The notes beneath the pieces were generated by a model. That model did no database searches, was not told the DNA's origin, and was given only the letters and a program-made list of their open reading frames with translations. 64,000 bases of DNA from contig CAIPDV010000103.1 in the NCBI GenBank assembly GCA_903863935.1, positions 1-64,000 of the forward strand, read 5' to 3'. Positions 18,001 through 26,374 of this stretch are shown here, piece after piece. The stretch is from an uncultured Bacteroidota bacterium. Its GTDB lineage: Bacteria; Bacteroidota; Bacteroidia; JABEUT01. Both the position numbers and the translations under genes were made by a program. Within the stretch, counting starts at the first letter, position 1; every line of letters starts with the position of its first letter.

Positions 18001-18403
18001 TATGCGTGGCTTCGATCAGAATATCAGGAATGGAACCAATTTTGTTTTATTTAACAGTGAAATACGGTTCCCAATTATCCGTTATCTGCTTAATCGTCCC
18101 ATTAAATCAGATTTCCTGAATAACCTTCAATTGGTAACATTTGGAGATGTTGGAACAGCTTGGACGGGAGCAACACCATATTCTACAATAAACTCTATTA
18201 ATACTACCGTAGTTGGTGCACCGGGTAATCCTATTACGGTTATTATATCTACACAGCAATATCCTTTTGTGGAAGGTTTCGGAGAAGGGATCCGAACCCG
18301 GATATTAGGATATTTCCTGAGGCTTGATGAAGCCTGGGGAATTAATAATGGCATTGTAATAAGCCAACCCATAACCTACTTCTCTTTCAGTCTCGATTTT
18401 TAA
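15020..18403 (+). CDS. Pseudo-peptidase MA / TolB-like propeller / outer-membrane barrel protein
   Basis: The 1127-residue protein starts at a GTG and has a signal peptide (FTAILIFCFCQIGIS). Residues ~45-280 resemble the gluzincin-like MA-family peptidase domain, but the expected HExxH is QEMMY (153-157). The usual second motif appears as PPWFEQGFVHY (174-184), so the domain looks catalytically dead. Residues ~290-560 form TolB/WD40-like blades (YRFEASPEGRYMAYAT; FSYSDDGTKFAMSAI; IFSSNRPDD). The middle is proline- and lysine-rich. The last ~380 residues look like an outer-membrane beta barrel (alternating aromatic strands, ending in YFSFSLDF). Proteins of this kind occur across Bacteroidota with unknown roles. 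It probably acts at the outer membrane, binding rather than cleaving. Confidence 0.78.
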   Translation: MYHLRKYSFTAILIFCFCQIGISQFYTGSQMPFGKNRVQYQKFKWSFYSYPNYKVYFYPGGDQIARYVGDKASGFIRQLCSFMDYQTDKPIDFIVFCKQSEFAQSNLGLPEEQQYNTGGSNHIVGRKVVVYFDGDHNKLDEQIRLGIAEVVFQEMMYGGSFTNVVKSSTLYNIPPWFEQGFVHYLATGWNPEVDGYVRDGIESGRYKRFNHLTGQDATYAGISIWNYIAQSYGESVIPQLLYIARSSRSIESAFLYSLGTSLKMFSKDWISYYETQYKKETPKDALPKKQPIFLKPKANTKYYRFEASPEGRYMAYATNELGQCRVWMYDNLTKKSKCVIKQGVKVDRVYDYSYPLIAWHPSGEIFSVIMEEDGMEMLYTYTLSTKKLEKRMIANFQKILDFSYSDDGTKFAMSAIREGQSDIYIFTAGSNAYEQITHDVYDDMSPRFIDHSNKIIFSSNRPDDSLRNGGSFNKIQGHYDVFEYNLKTRSKTLTRITNTPSIDETNPIPYCPGYVSYISNAAGVLNRNIARIDSSISFVDTSAHYRYTVKSFTITDYSHSILEQDASPSMRYMTEIFYSKGKYFLYKDTLPEKLTTNVSLSPQPTSFMRQYLAVERRRNYEDSVAHAGSRRDTNSIIIRYPSEPEKKEVPKTDTAKKSKSDAAHKDQYHLKVNINSYSFDEPQTTEKPVVKTVPPPPPVQTTITYPVVRNFEAPKDSVVKKHSLIKENYYVSFKPTFINTQINNTYMTTSYQPYLANATASMLAPNLGFNISLNGLEDLFEDYRISGGLRMDFGLSNNNYYLTYEDLSKRLDKELILQRSAFLAVASGNNLADEYTLDATYKLKWPFSEVTRIEGSIGLLNEKNITLAQDIPTLETPPAASYLPHAELNFVYDNTRPAGLNIYYGLRARGFLQYYNDLGQNKGSMYVLGMDIRYYKKIHRELIWANRLSAGTSFGQEHLLNYLGGVDGWYNPTFNAITGITPGQNYIFQSLAAPMRGFDQNIRNGTNFVLFNSEIRFPIIRYLLNRPIKSDFLNNLQLVTFGDVGTAWTGATPYSTINSINTTVVGAPGNPITVIISTQQYPFVEGFGEGIRTRILGYFLRLDEAWGINNGIVISQPITYFSFSLDF

Positions 18404-18760
18404 GAGATAATTCTATAATTCAATTTTTTACTGCTTTATTTTCCTGCCGGAAGATCAAATCAAATTATGTGAAGTGATTTGTGAATTTAAATTTTGAATT
18501 ATCGTCATACATTTATTGAAGTTGCATATTCATGGAATTGTCCCTTTACGCGGAATCTATGAAATGTAATTGACAAAAACAACCCCGTTGCTATTTTATT
18601 TTTGATTGTTTTCACATGACAAATGTCATCTCCGGAGACTGTATTCATGGCTTAAAAGCAGGGATAATGAAATAAACACCTTTTTAGGGAACTTTTATTT
18701 TTTAGTGCCGTAAACCTAACCATAAACCACTACTAATGACTAAACCAATACTAATGAGAA
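18404..18760. other. Intergenic region with an IS-end-like scar
   Basis: No gene lies in these 357 bp. At 18541-18556 the sequence TCCCTTTACGCGGAAT matches the inner unit of the tandem repeat at 95-114 (TCTCTTTACGCGGAAT) at 15 of 16 positions, with GGAAT a few bases upstream as in that repeat. It may be the scar of the same IS21-like element. The region must also hold the promoter of the 1892-residue surface protein, but I find no convincing TAnnTTTG. Confidence 0.4.
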
Positions 18761-21700
18761 ATGATTACGAAATGGGGCACCCCACTTGTTCTGGTCGCGA
18801 TATCAGTATTGATATCCGCTCAGAATGTTTGTTCACAAGACAAGCAGGGACAGACGAAAAACTTTACACAAGCAATTCAAAAGAAATCAGAAACGAAGAA
18901 CAATCTAAATCCTTCCTCACCAAAGAATGAAGCATATTTACAAGTTCCCGCACAGGGGACCGCCGACATTGAGGTTAGCGAAAAACTGGTTTCCCAATGG
19001 AATAATATTCTGAATGAAACCAGGCAAGAAGCAAATGCAACAGATAAAGATTTTAACCTGTTCATCCGCTTCAACCAAAACTATGTTGATTCAGAAAGAT
19101 GCGCTCTTTTCCAATTAGTAAAGTCGGGGAAAATAAATGAAAGTAATATAACCCCTTACATAAGCGCAAAAAAGCAAAAACTACAGACGCTTTATTCTCG
19201 ATTCCTTGAAATAAAAAAGGAATTCCCAACATCGGTGGCACAAAATGCAGTAAATGCACCAATAACCCTCGATACTTGTTTCCCTAGCTGCACTAATATA
19301 GATTTCAGTTCCGGTAATTTTACCGGATGGAGCGGGTTTTACGCAGTAAATAATTCAGTAACCAATTATAACATCACCAATATCACAGGTGGACTTCTCG
19401 GGCCGGTTGTGAAAGGTGCTCTCGACCCATTTACCGGGAACACATATCAGGTTCATATTACATCTAAAGCGAATGTAGATTGGTTCCTTAAAACATTTCA
19501 CGGTATTAATATGTCTCAGGCTTCCCCATGGGGTGGCAACTTCTCTGCAATGATTGGTGACAGCATTAATAATGGAGCCGGCGTTGCAATGTTAAGTCAG
19601 AAGTTTTTTGTTTCTCCCGGCACTACGAATTTTACCTATCAGTATGCAGTTTTTCTTGAAAACCCTAACCACCCTGTGTTTGAACAGCCATTTTTCAAAG
19701 TTGCATTGCTTGACCAGAATGGTGATACAATTCCGGAATGTGGACAATACGTAGTTGTTTCTAAGGCTACCATACCTGGTTTTAAAGGAGAATATTATCC
19801 TGCCAGAAATGATACAATTTATTGGAAAGACTGGACACAGGTAAATGTACCACTTTCAAGATATGTTGGTCAATGTATAACAATTGTTTTTGAAGTTGCA
19901 GATTGTGAACCAACAGGTCACTGTGGTTACGCTTATGTAGATGCATCTTGCTCTCCGCTTGCTATATCATTAGCTTCACCTATGTTATGCGGACAAAATA
20001 CTGGAGTGCTTGTTGGTCCTGCAGGAGCTTCACAATACTATTGGACTGGCCCAAATGGCGGTATAGTTGGAAATGATACACTTCAAAATGTAACAATAGA
20101 TAGTACAGGAACCTATACATTGGTAATTACTCCTGTAACAGGGGCGCAATGCAAGGACACATTAACCATTAAAGTGATAAAAGATCCGGGTGTAAAATTA
20201 ACTTCGACTTCAGTTAATATATCATGTAATGGAGGAAACAATGGAAGTATCACAGCCACTGCAACAGGTGGTTCAGGAGCATATACATATTCATGGTCTC
20301 CTTCAGGAAGAACAAATGCAACTGCAACCGGATTAACTGCGGGAAAATATATTGTAATGGTTACCGATTCATTCGGATGTGCAATTCGTGATACAATAAC
20401 ATTAACCCAACCTGCACTATTAACTGCCGCTGCTGCAACTTCAAAAAATGTTGGTTGTAACGGAGGCAATACTGGAAGTGCAACAGCCACAGCTGCGGGT
20501 GGAACAGCACCGTATACTTATAAATGGAGTCCTTCAGGGCAAACTACAGCCACTGCAACAGGATTATCTGCCGGAACATATACTGTAACAATTACCGATG
20601 CGAACGGCTGCACTGCAACAGCAAAAACTACAATAACCCAGCCTCCTGTTTTAACTGCTATAGCAAGTGGTGGAAATTTGAGCTGCTATGGTGATAGTAC
20701 AGGATATATTATTGTGGTTGCTGGTGGTGGAACCGGACCGTATAAATATTTATGGGCTCCATGTGGTTGCACAGAAGATACAGTATATGGATCTAAAGCT
20801 GGGGTATATTCGGTAGTAGTTACGGATGCAAACGGATGCACAGCAACAGCTGCTGTAACCATTACTCAACCGACAGCATTGACAACAATAACTGCAATTA
20901 CCAATGTAACCTGCAATAGTGCTAATAATGGAACGGCTAATATCAGTGTTTCGGGAGGAACGGCTGCATACAAATATGTATGGATGCCTTCCGCACAAAC
21001 CAATGCAACAGCTACCGGACTTAGCGCAGGAAATTACACTGTTACAGTTACCGATGCTCATGGATGTTTAGCTACGGCAGTATGTACAATTACACAACCA
21101 ACTGCCCTAACTACTGTAGCAATAACTAGTGCAAATGTTAGTTGTAATGGTGCAAATAATGGTAGTGCAAATGTTGCGGTTGCGGGTGGAACAGCTCCTT
21201 ATACTTACTTGTGGAACCCTTCCGGACAAACAACTTCAACTGCTACCGGCCTCAGCCCTGCAACGTATACTGTCACAGTTACCGATGCGCATGGTTGTAT
21301 TGCAACTGCAACTACCATAATCACCCAACCCCCAGTATTAACAAGTATAATAGTACCAATCAATTTAACTTGCTATGGTGATTCTAGCGGAAGCGTAACA
21401 GTTAATGCAACAGGTGGAACAGGCCCGTATACATACGTATGGCTTCCTTGCTCATGTCCGCATCAAACAATTAATGGATTAAGTGTAGGAACATATACTT
21501 CTATTGTAACAGATGCAAACGGTTGCACAGTATCAGCGACTGTGACTTTAACTCAACCAATATTATTAATTGCTACAGCTACGACGCTAAATAATATAAG
21601 TTGCAATAATGCAAATAATGGAAATGCTAATGTTATTGCATCCGGCGGAACAGGCGCATATACATATTTGTGGACACCATCCGGACAAACAAATGCAACT

Positions 21701-24439
21701 GCAAACGGATTAAGTGCAGGAAATTATACAGTAACTGTAAATGATGCACATGGATGTTCTGCAACCTCCTTAGCAACAATTACACAACCTACAGTGTTGA
21801 CTGCTGCATTAGCTTCATCGGTTAATGTTAGTTGCAACGGAGGTAATAATGGCAGTGCAAATATTACGGTAACCGGAGGTACAAATCCATACACTTACTT
21901 ATGGACTCCATCCGGCCAAACCATAGCAAATGCAACAGGACTAACTGCAGGAAGTTACTCTGTAACGGTTACGGATGGACATGGTTGTACATCTACAACC
22001 TCAGTAGCTATCACACAACCATTATTGTTAACAGCAAACGCAACCACTGTGAATAATGTTAATTGCAATGGGGCGAATAACGGAAGTGCAACAGTTGCAG
22101 TAACTGGCGGAACAATGACATATACTTATTTGTGGAGCCCTTCTAGTCAGACAAACGTATCAGCCAGTGGGCTGAGTGCAGGAAGCTACACAGTAATCGT
22201 TACTGATGCTCATGGATGCATTGCTACTTCTTCAGTAATAATTACACAGCCAGTAGCATTGACTGCCGCAGCGGCAACAGCAACCCATGTAAGTTGCTTT
22301 GGTGGAAACAATGGTACCGCAAATGTTGCAGTTAATGGTGGAACAAATCCATATATTTACTTATGGACCCCATCCGGACAAACAACTGCAAACGCAACAG
22401 GACTTACTGCCGGAAATTATACCGTAACTGTAACAGATGCGCACGGATGTTCTGCCAGTGCTAAAACAACCATTACTCAACCATTAGCCCTTACAAATAC
22501 GATTGCCGTTACAAATGTAAATTGCAATGGAGGAAATAATGGTAATATATCCGCAACCGTAAGCGGTGGAACCGGACCGTATAACTATGTATGGACACCA
22601 TCTGGTCAAACTTCTGCTGTTGCTTCTAATCTTACGGCTGGAAATTATACCGTAACAATTACTGATGCAAATGGTTGTTCTTTGACTGCAAACGGAGTAA
22701 TTACACAACCAACTTTACTGACAGAAACAACTACATTCAATAATGTTACCTGTAATAGCGCAAATAATGGGTCTGCAACAATTACTGTAACCGGTGGAAC
22801 TTCACCTTACAAATACATCTGGACCCCATGTGGCCAAACCAATGCTACTGCCATTGGGCTAAGTGCAGGAACTTATTCGGTTTTAGCAACCGATGCACAC
22901 GGATGTACGGTAAATGCGACTGTAACAGTTACTCAACCAACTAAACTTTTAACTACCGCTTCCACAATCAGCAATGTAAATTGTAATGGTGGAAACAACG
23001 GAAGTGCAACAGTAAATGTATTTGGCGGAACAAATCCATATACATACGTATGGATGCCTTCAGGCCAAACCAATGCAACAGCAACAGGTCTTATTGCGGG
23101 TAGTTACACTGTAACAGTTACGGATGTAAATGGATGCAACACGAATAATTTTGTAACCATTTCGGAGCCCCCAATATTAAGTCTTGTAGTAAAAAGTTCG
23201 GCTCAAACAATCTGTAACGGACAATCAGTGAATATTGACGCGGCTGCAACCGGAGGTACCCAGCCTTATACTTACAAATGGAATAATGGCAGCACCACTT
23301 CATCCATAACCGTAACTCCTACAATTACTACAACATATATAATAACAATTACAGATGCGAACGGATGCAGTACACAAGGATCTGTAACGATCTCTGTTAA
23401 TAAACCACTAACTGCTTCTGTTGGTCCGAATCAGGCTATCTGCCCTGGTTCCTCAGCAACTTTAACCGTTACTGCTTTAGGCGGCGATGGATTATATACC
23501 TACAATTGGATGCCCGGTAATAACACTAATCAATTAATAACAGTTACACCTGCAGGAACCACTACCTATACTGTTATTGTAACCGATGGCTGTAGCTCGA
23601 AACCGGATACCGTACTTATAACTGTAATTGTAAGTCCGTTACCAAAAGTTTTGTTTGGTGCAGATATCCTGCAAGGTTGTGCACCACTTTGTATTCAGTT
23701 CAGAAATTCAACAACGATCAGTTCCGGTAACGTTGTTCAATGGGATTGGGATTTTGGAGATGGAAGTATCTCACATGATGGATCACCAAATCACTGTTAT
23801 GCTAATCCTGGAAAATACACTGTAACTCTTACTGCAACTTCAAATAACGGATGCAGTGCAACTTTAACAAAAGTAAATTACATAACTGTGTTTGGCTTAC
23901 CAACTGCAGCTTTCACAGATGACCCTCAGCCTACAACTATTTTAGCTCCAATGATCCAGTTTGCCGACCAAAGTTCAGATAAAGATGGCATAGCAAGCTG
24001 GTACTGGACTTTCGGCGAACCCGGTGATTCAAACTGGAGTTACAATCGCAATCCATATCATAACTATAAAGACACGGGAACTTACAATGCTACATTAGTA
24101 GTGGTAAATGTTCACGGCTGTGTAGATTCAACATCGCATGACGTTGTAATTGGTCCTGATTTTACACTTTACTTCCCGAATGCTTTCTCTCCGAATGCAG
24201 ATGGATCAAATGATTTCTTCACCGCAAAAGGTTCTTATGTGAAATCATTCGATATGTATATCTACGACCGTTGGGGAATGAAGTTATTCCATACCTCTGA
24301 CATAGAAAAAGGTTGGAATGGAACCGTTGACGGAGGAAATTCTATAGTACAGGAAGATACCTATGTGTATGTAGCTACGGCCGAAGATACCAGAGGCGTA
24401 AAGCATAATTACATGGGCAAAGTAACTGTTATAAAATAA
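18761..24439 (+). CDS. Giant SprB-repeat surface protein with PKD domains and T9SS type B C-terminus
   Basis: The 1892-residue protein has an N-terminal signal (LVLVAISVLISAQNVCS), a charged helical part and a carbohydrate-binding-like beta domain (~170-400, DFSSGNFTGWSGF onward). It then has an Ig-like unit, 13 SprB-like repeats of about 77 residues (CNGGNNGSAT...YTYLWTPSGQT...ITQP), two more Ig-like domains, two PKD domains (WDFGDGS, WTFGEPGD) and a CHU_C-like sorting domain (FPNAFSPNADGSNDFF, then MYIYDRWGMKLF). SprB is the mobile surface adhesin of gliding Flavobacterium. This protein is far smaller but built from the same repeats. It should be exported by T9SS and may serve adhesion or gliding. 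The last ~250 residues are paralogous to those of the gene at 7938. Confidence 0.88.
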   Translation: MITKWGTPLVLVAISVLISAQNVCSQDKQGQTKNFTQAIQKKSETKNNLNPSSPKNEAYLQVPAQGTADIEVSEKLVSQWNNILNETRQEANATDKDFNLFIRFNQNYVDSERCALFQLVKSGKINESNITPYISAKKQKLQTLYSRFLEIKKEFPTSVAQNAVNAPITLDTCFPSCTNIDFSSGNFTGWSGFYAVNNSVTNYNITNITGGLLGPVVKGALDPFTGNTYQVHITSKANVDWFLKTFHGINMSQASPWGGNFSAMIGDSINNGAGVAMLSQKFFVSPGTTNFTYQYAVFLENPNHPVFEQPFFKVALLDQNGDTIPECGQYVVVSKATIPGFKGEYYPARNDTIYWKDWTQVNVPLSRYVGQCITIVFEVADCEPTGHCGYAYVDASCSPLAISLASPMLCGQNTGVLVGPAGASQYYWTGPNGGIVGNDTLQNVTIDSTGTYTLVITPVTGAQCKDTLTIKVIKDPGVKLTSTSVNISCNGGNNGSITATATGGSGAYTYSWSPSGRTNATATGLTAGKYIVMVTDSFGCAIRDTITLTQPALLTAAAATSKNVGCNGGNTGSATATAAGGTAPYTYKWSPSGQTTATATGLSAGTYTVTITDANGCTATAKTTITQPPVLTAIASGGNLSCYGDSTGYIIVVAGGGTGPYKYLWAPCGCTEDTVYGSKAGVYSVVVTDANGCTATAAVTITQPTALTTITAITNVTCNSANNGTANISVSGGTAAYKYVWMPSAQTNATATGLSAGNYTVTVTDAHGCLATAVCTITQPTALTTVAITSANVSCNGANNGSANVAVAGGTAPYTYLWNPSGQTTSTATGLSPATYTVTVTDAHGCIATATTIITQPPVLTSIIVPINLTCYGDSSGSVTVNATGGTGPYTYVWLPCSCPHQTINGLSVGTYTSIVTDANGCTVSATVTLTQPILLIATATTLNNISCNNANNGNANVIASGGTGAYTYLWTPSGQTNATANGLSAGNYTVTVNDAHGCSATSLATITQPTVLTAALASSVNVSCNGGNNGSANITVTGGTNPYTYLWTPSGQTIANATGLTAGSYSVTVTDGHGCTSTTSVAITQPLLLTANATTVNNVNCNGANNGSATVAVTGGTMTYTYLWSPSSQTNVSASGLSAGSYTVIVTDAHGCIATSSVIITQPVALTAAAATATHVSCFGGNNGTANVAVNGGTNPYIYLWTPSGQTTANATGLTAGNYTVTVTDAHGCSASAKTTITQPLALTNTIAVTNVNCNGGNNGNISATVSGGTGPYNYVWTPSGQTSAVASNLTAGNYTVTITDANGCSLTANGVITQPTLLTETTTFNNVTCNSANNGSATITVTGGTSPYKYIWTPCGQTNATAIGLSAGTYSVLATDAHGCTVNATVTVTQPTKLLTTASTISNVNCNGGNNGSATVNVFGGTNPYTYVWMPSGQTNATATGLIAGSYTVTVTDVNGCNTNNFVTISEPPILSLVVKSSAQTICNGQSVNIDAAATGGTQPYTYKWNNGSTTSSITVTPTITTTYIITITDANGCSTQGSVTISVNKPLTASVGPNQAICPGSSATLTVTALGGDGLYTYNWMPGNNTNQLITVTPAGTTTYTVIVTDGCSSKPDTVLITVIVSPLPKVLFGADILQGCAPLCIQFRNSTTISSGNVVQWDWDFGDGSISHDGSPNHCYANPGKYTVTLTATSNNGCSATLTKVNYITVFGLPTAAFTDDPQPTTILAPMIQFADQSSDKDGIASWYWTFGEPGDSNWSYNRNPYHNYKDTGTYNATLVVVNVHGCVDSTSHDVVIGPDFTLYFPNAFSPNADGSNDFFTAKGSYVKSFDMYIYDRWGMKLFHTSDIEKGWNGTVDGGNSIVQEDTYVYVATAEDTRGVKHNYMGKVTVIK
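20205..23170 (+). repeat. 13 tandem ~231-bp SprB repeat units
   Basis: Inside the 1892-residue gene, about 3 kb consist of 13 in-frame units of roughly 231 bp, each starting near a conserved Cys codon (CNGG, CYGD, CNSA, CFGG and similar). Units 3 and 6 form a distinct sub-type (CYGD, and a C-containing LWAPCGC / WLPCSC). The units at 4, 7 and 12 form another (CNSANNG or CNNANNG). This mixed order hints at higher-order duplication of blocks rather than of single units. Confidence 0.8.
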
Positions 24440-24450
24440 AAAAATATCAA

Positions 24451-24765
24451 CTAAGCAGGAAATATAGATGTGGATGAGCCTACCAGATTTAATAATTCCT
24501 GCTTAGGAGGAGCATTAAGGCCATTTGCTTTTAGCTGGGTTTGAAATTGAATGAAGGAAGGCAATGTAAGAAGTACTTTTTCATCTTCCGGTGATTTGAA
24601 AAAAGCAGTGTGGGTAAATGATATCCCATCTGGGCCAAGACAGCAATTATAATTTATCCCGGGATTATTTATTTTTTGCAGATCAGCCATCACATTTTTA
24701 ATATTGAGCTGATTTTGTTCAGCATATTCAGGTTTGGTTGTGTAGGTAACTTTAACTATTTTCAT
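24451..24765 (-). CDS. Small conserved protein, possibly a dimeric alpha-beta barrel
   Basis: This 104-residue protein begins MKIVKVTYTTKPEYAEQNQ, a strand-helix start like that of dimeric alpha-beta barrel (ABM-like) proteins. It then has a second strand (GISFTHTAFFKSPEDEKVL) and ends without a known motif. I do not recognise a specific family. It has no signal peptide. It lies 19 bp behind the SRPBCC gene and is the last gene of the minus-strand unit that starts with the sigma factor at 26153. It converges on the surface-protein gene with only 11 bp between the stops. Confidence 0.6.
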   Translation of the reverse strand: MKIVKVTYTTKPEYAEQNQLNIKNVMADLQKINNPGINYNCCLGPDGISFTHTAFFKSPEDEKVLLTLPSFIQFQTQLKANGLNAPPKQELLNLVGSSTSIFPA

Positions 24766-24784
24766 GGTAATATTTATTAGTTTG

Positions 24785-25297
24785 TTATTTAGAGTTCTTG
24801 ATTGTTTCAGCTTCTTTTTTCAGGTCACTGGCAAATTGTTCAAACGATTTATCAAAGGATGGAATCATTTTTGCATACATGGGAAACATGAGTCCTCCAA
24901 TTTTTTCAGTCATTGAAAATGTTATTGAGCCATTTCCGTTATCTGTAATTGTGTAAACCCGCTTGCCTTGTCCATCGCCCCAGACCAATCTTTTTTCGGG
25001 TTCAAATTCTTTAATTTTTAGTTTAAAGGTCCGCTTTGCATCTAATGTAGATTTTAATTTTATTTTTTGTCCAAGTGCAATAGATCCCTCAATCGAAGTA
25101 ATCGTGGAGTTCCATCTTGGGTAATCAGATGCCTTGGTTAATAAGGCCCATACAATTGATGCGTCTGCCTGAATGTTAATACTAACGGATGTCTGCCGGT
25201 GGAAAGTAGTTTTAATTGTTGCAGCCTTTCCGGATTGTGCGATAGTTGATGTTGCCATAATTTGTAGTAGAATTAAAAACGTAATTAATTTTTTCAT
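24785..25297 (-). CDS. SRPBCC-family protein with signal peptide
   Basis: The 170-residue protein has a signal peptide (KKLITFLILLQIMATSTIAQ) and then an SRPBCC/START-like fold: SINIQADASIVWALLTKASDYPRWNS, with KLVWGDG-like core strands (EKRLVWGDGQG) and a long C-terminal helix (SFDKSFEQFASDLKKEAETIK). Such domains bind lipids or other hydrophobic ligands. Export is unusual for the family and suggests the periplasm. It lies 52 bp downstream of the sigma-factor gene and 19 bp upstream of the ABM-like gene, so all three may be one operon. Confidence 0.75.
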   Translation of the reverse strand: MKKLITFLILLQIMATSTIAQSGKAATIKTTFHRQTSVSINIQADASIVWALLTKASDYPRWNSTITSIEGSIALGQKIKLKSTLDAKRTFKLKIKEFEPEKRLVWGDGQGKRVYTITDNGNGSITFSMTEKIGGLMFPMYAKMIPSFDKSFEQFASDLKKEAETIKNSK

Positions 25298-25349
25298 TTT
25301 GTTTTGTTTCGTTCATAGTTTGACGAACAGAAGGAACAAAACGATAGGA

Positions 25350-26153
25350 TTAATCCGTTTTTTTTTCTAAATATTTTTCCATTACCTGCTTATTATGCTC
25401 CAAATGATGTAGTTGCAATTCCGAGGCTTTTGAATTGAGGGGGTCAATTTCCCTTAAAATTTGCATTCGCAAGTCAAATAAATGTTCTTTATCTCCTGTT
25501 TCAGCCTCTTTAACCAAGTCTAGTTTCATTAATTCTTCCTGGGTATTCTGTTTTGGATTAAAGATGCCATTCAGTTCTGAACACTGGTGGCAAACACCCG
25601 CTTTATTTATTAATGCGCATTTCCCTTCAAAAATGTTGATCATTTTGGATCTTCCTGTATGCAGGTAATACTTTACCATAGCCTCAGTACAATCCAGAAT
25701 TAAACTTATTTCACTAATCTTAAATTCATAAACCTCTTTCAAAAATATGCAAAGCTGTTGTTCCAGTGGTAATGATTTCGATATGCAGGTGAAGCAAAAT
25801 GCAATATGTTCTTTTGCCTCAAATTGCCCGTTTGGCGATGTGGTGCGGATATTCATAGCCTCCTGAAAAAAATGTTTATTGGAAAGTGCTGCCGCTTTGG
25901 TAATATCGGTAACGTTTTCCGGCCATCTTGTTTGTGCTCTTAGGTTATCCTTTGCAAGGTTTGACGCAATGGTGAACAACCAGGTTTTTAAGGAAGATTC
26001 ACCCCGGAAAGTATTTAGTTTTTCCAGTGCCTTAATGTAGGTGTCTTGCACTATATCCTCAGCATCTGTCATGCTTGCCGTAATTCTTAAAATATACGAT
26101 TTCAGTTGGCTTATAGTGCCTTGAAATTCCTGGTTGAAAAAATCGACTGTCAT
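25350..26153 (-). CDS. ECF-type sigma factor with Cys-containing C-terminal extension
   Basis: Residues ~1-100 are sigma region 2 (SYILRITASMTDAEDIVQDTYIKALEKLNTF, WLFTIASNLAKDNLR) and residues ~125-180 are region 4 (FKISEISLILDCTEAMVKYYLHTGRSKM). Beyond them lies a ~90-residue extension with a cluster of Cys, KCALINKAGVCHQCSELNG, then a helical tail. ECF factors are usually ~170-200 residues; this one has 267. The extension might sense metal or redox state, or replace a separate anti-sigma factor; no anti-sigma gene adjoins. Its probable targets include the SRPBCC gene behind it. Confidence 0.8.
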   Translation of the reverse strand: MTVDFFNQEFQGTISQLKSYILRITASMTDAEDIVQDTYIKALEKLNTFRGESSLKTWLFTIASNLAKDNLRAQTRWPENVTDITKAAALSNKHFFQEAMNIRTTSPNGQFEAKEHIAFCFTCISKSLPLEQQLCIFLKEVYEFKISEISLILDCTEAMVKYYLHTGRSKMINIFEGKCALINKAGVCHQCSELNGIFNPKQNTQEELMKLDLVKEAETGDKEHLFDLRMQILREIDPLNSKASELQLHHLEHNKQVMEKYLEKKTD

Positions 26154-26324
26154 AGGTTCTTCAATATAAACAGAATCAAGATAGTTTAAAATTTTAAAAA
26201 GGATTAAGAAGGATTTACAAAAGAGTGTTTATCCTTGCAAATTGTTTCAGTACAAAGTAAATAATTTTTGGTTTCTTAAATATCAAAACAAAATTAGAAC
26301 GAAATATAATTTCGAAGATATTAA

Positions 26325-26332
26325 TAGTTTTG
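26325..26332 (+). promoter_or_regulatory. Bacteroidota -7 element of the TonB receptor gene (TAGTTTTG)
   Basis: TAGTTTTG matches TAnnTTTG 42 bp before the ATG at 26375. No clear -33 element is visible. Confidence 0.45.
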
Positions 26333-26374
26333 TATTCTCAGGATTGCAAAACAAAACCCTGGTAGAAGGTAATA

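Noticed and set aside
20205-23170. Tandem DNA repeats that might suggest a CRISPR array
   Set aside because: The units are ~231 bp, in frame and encode SprB repeats; there are no short identical repeats with unique spacers and no cas genes.
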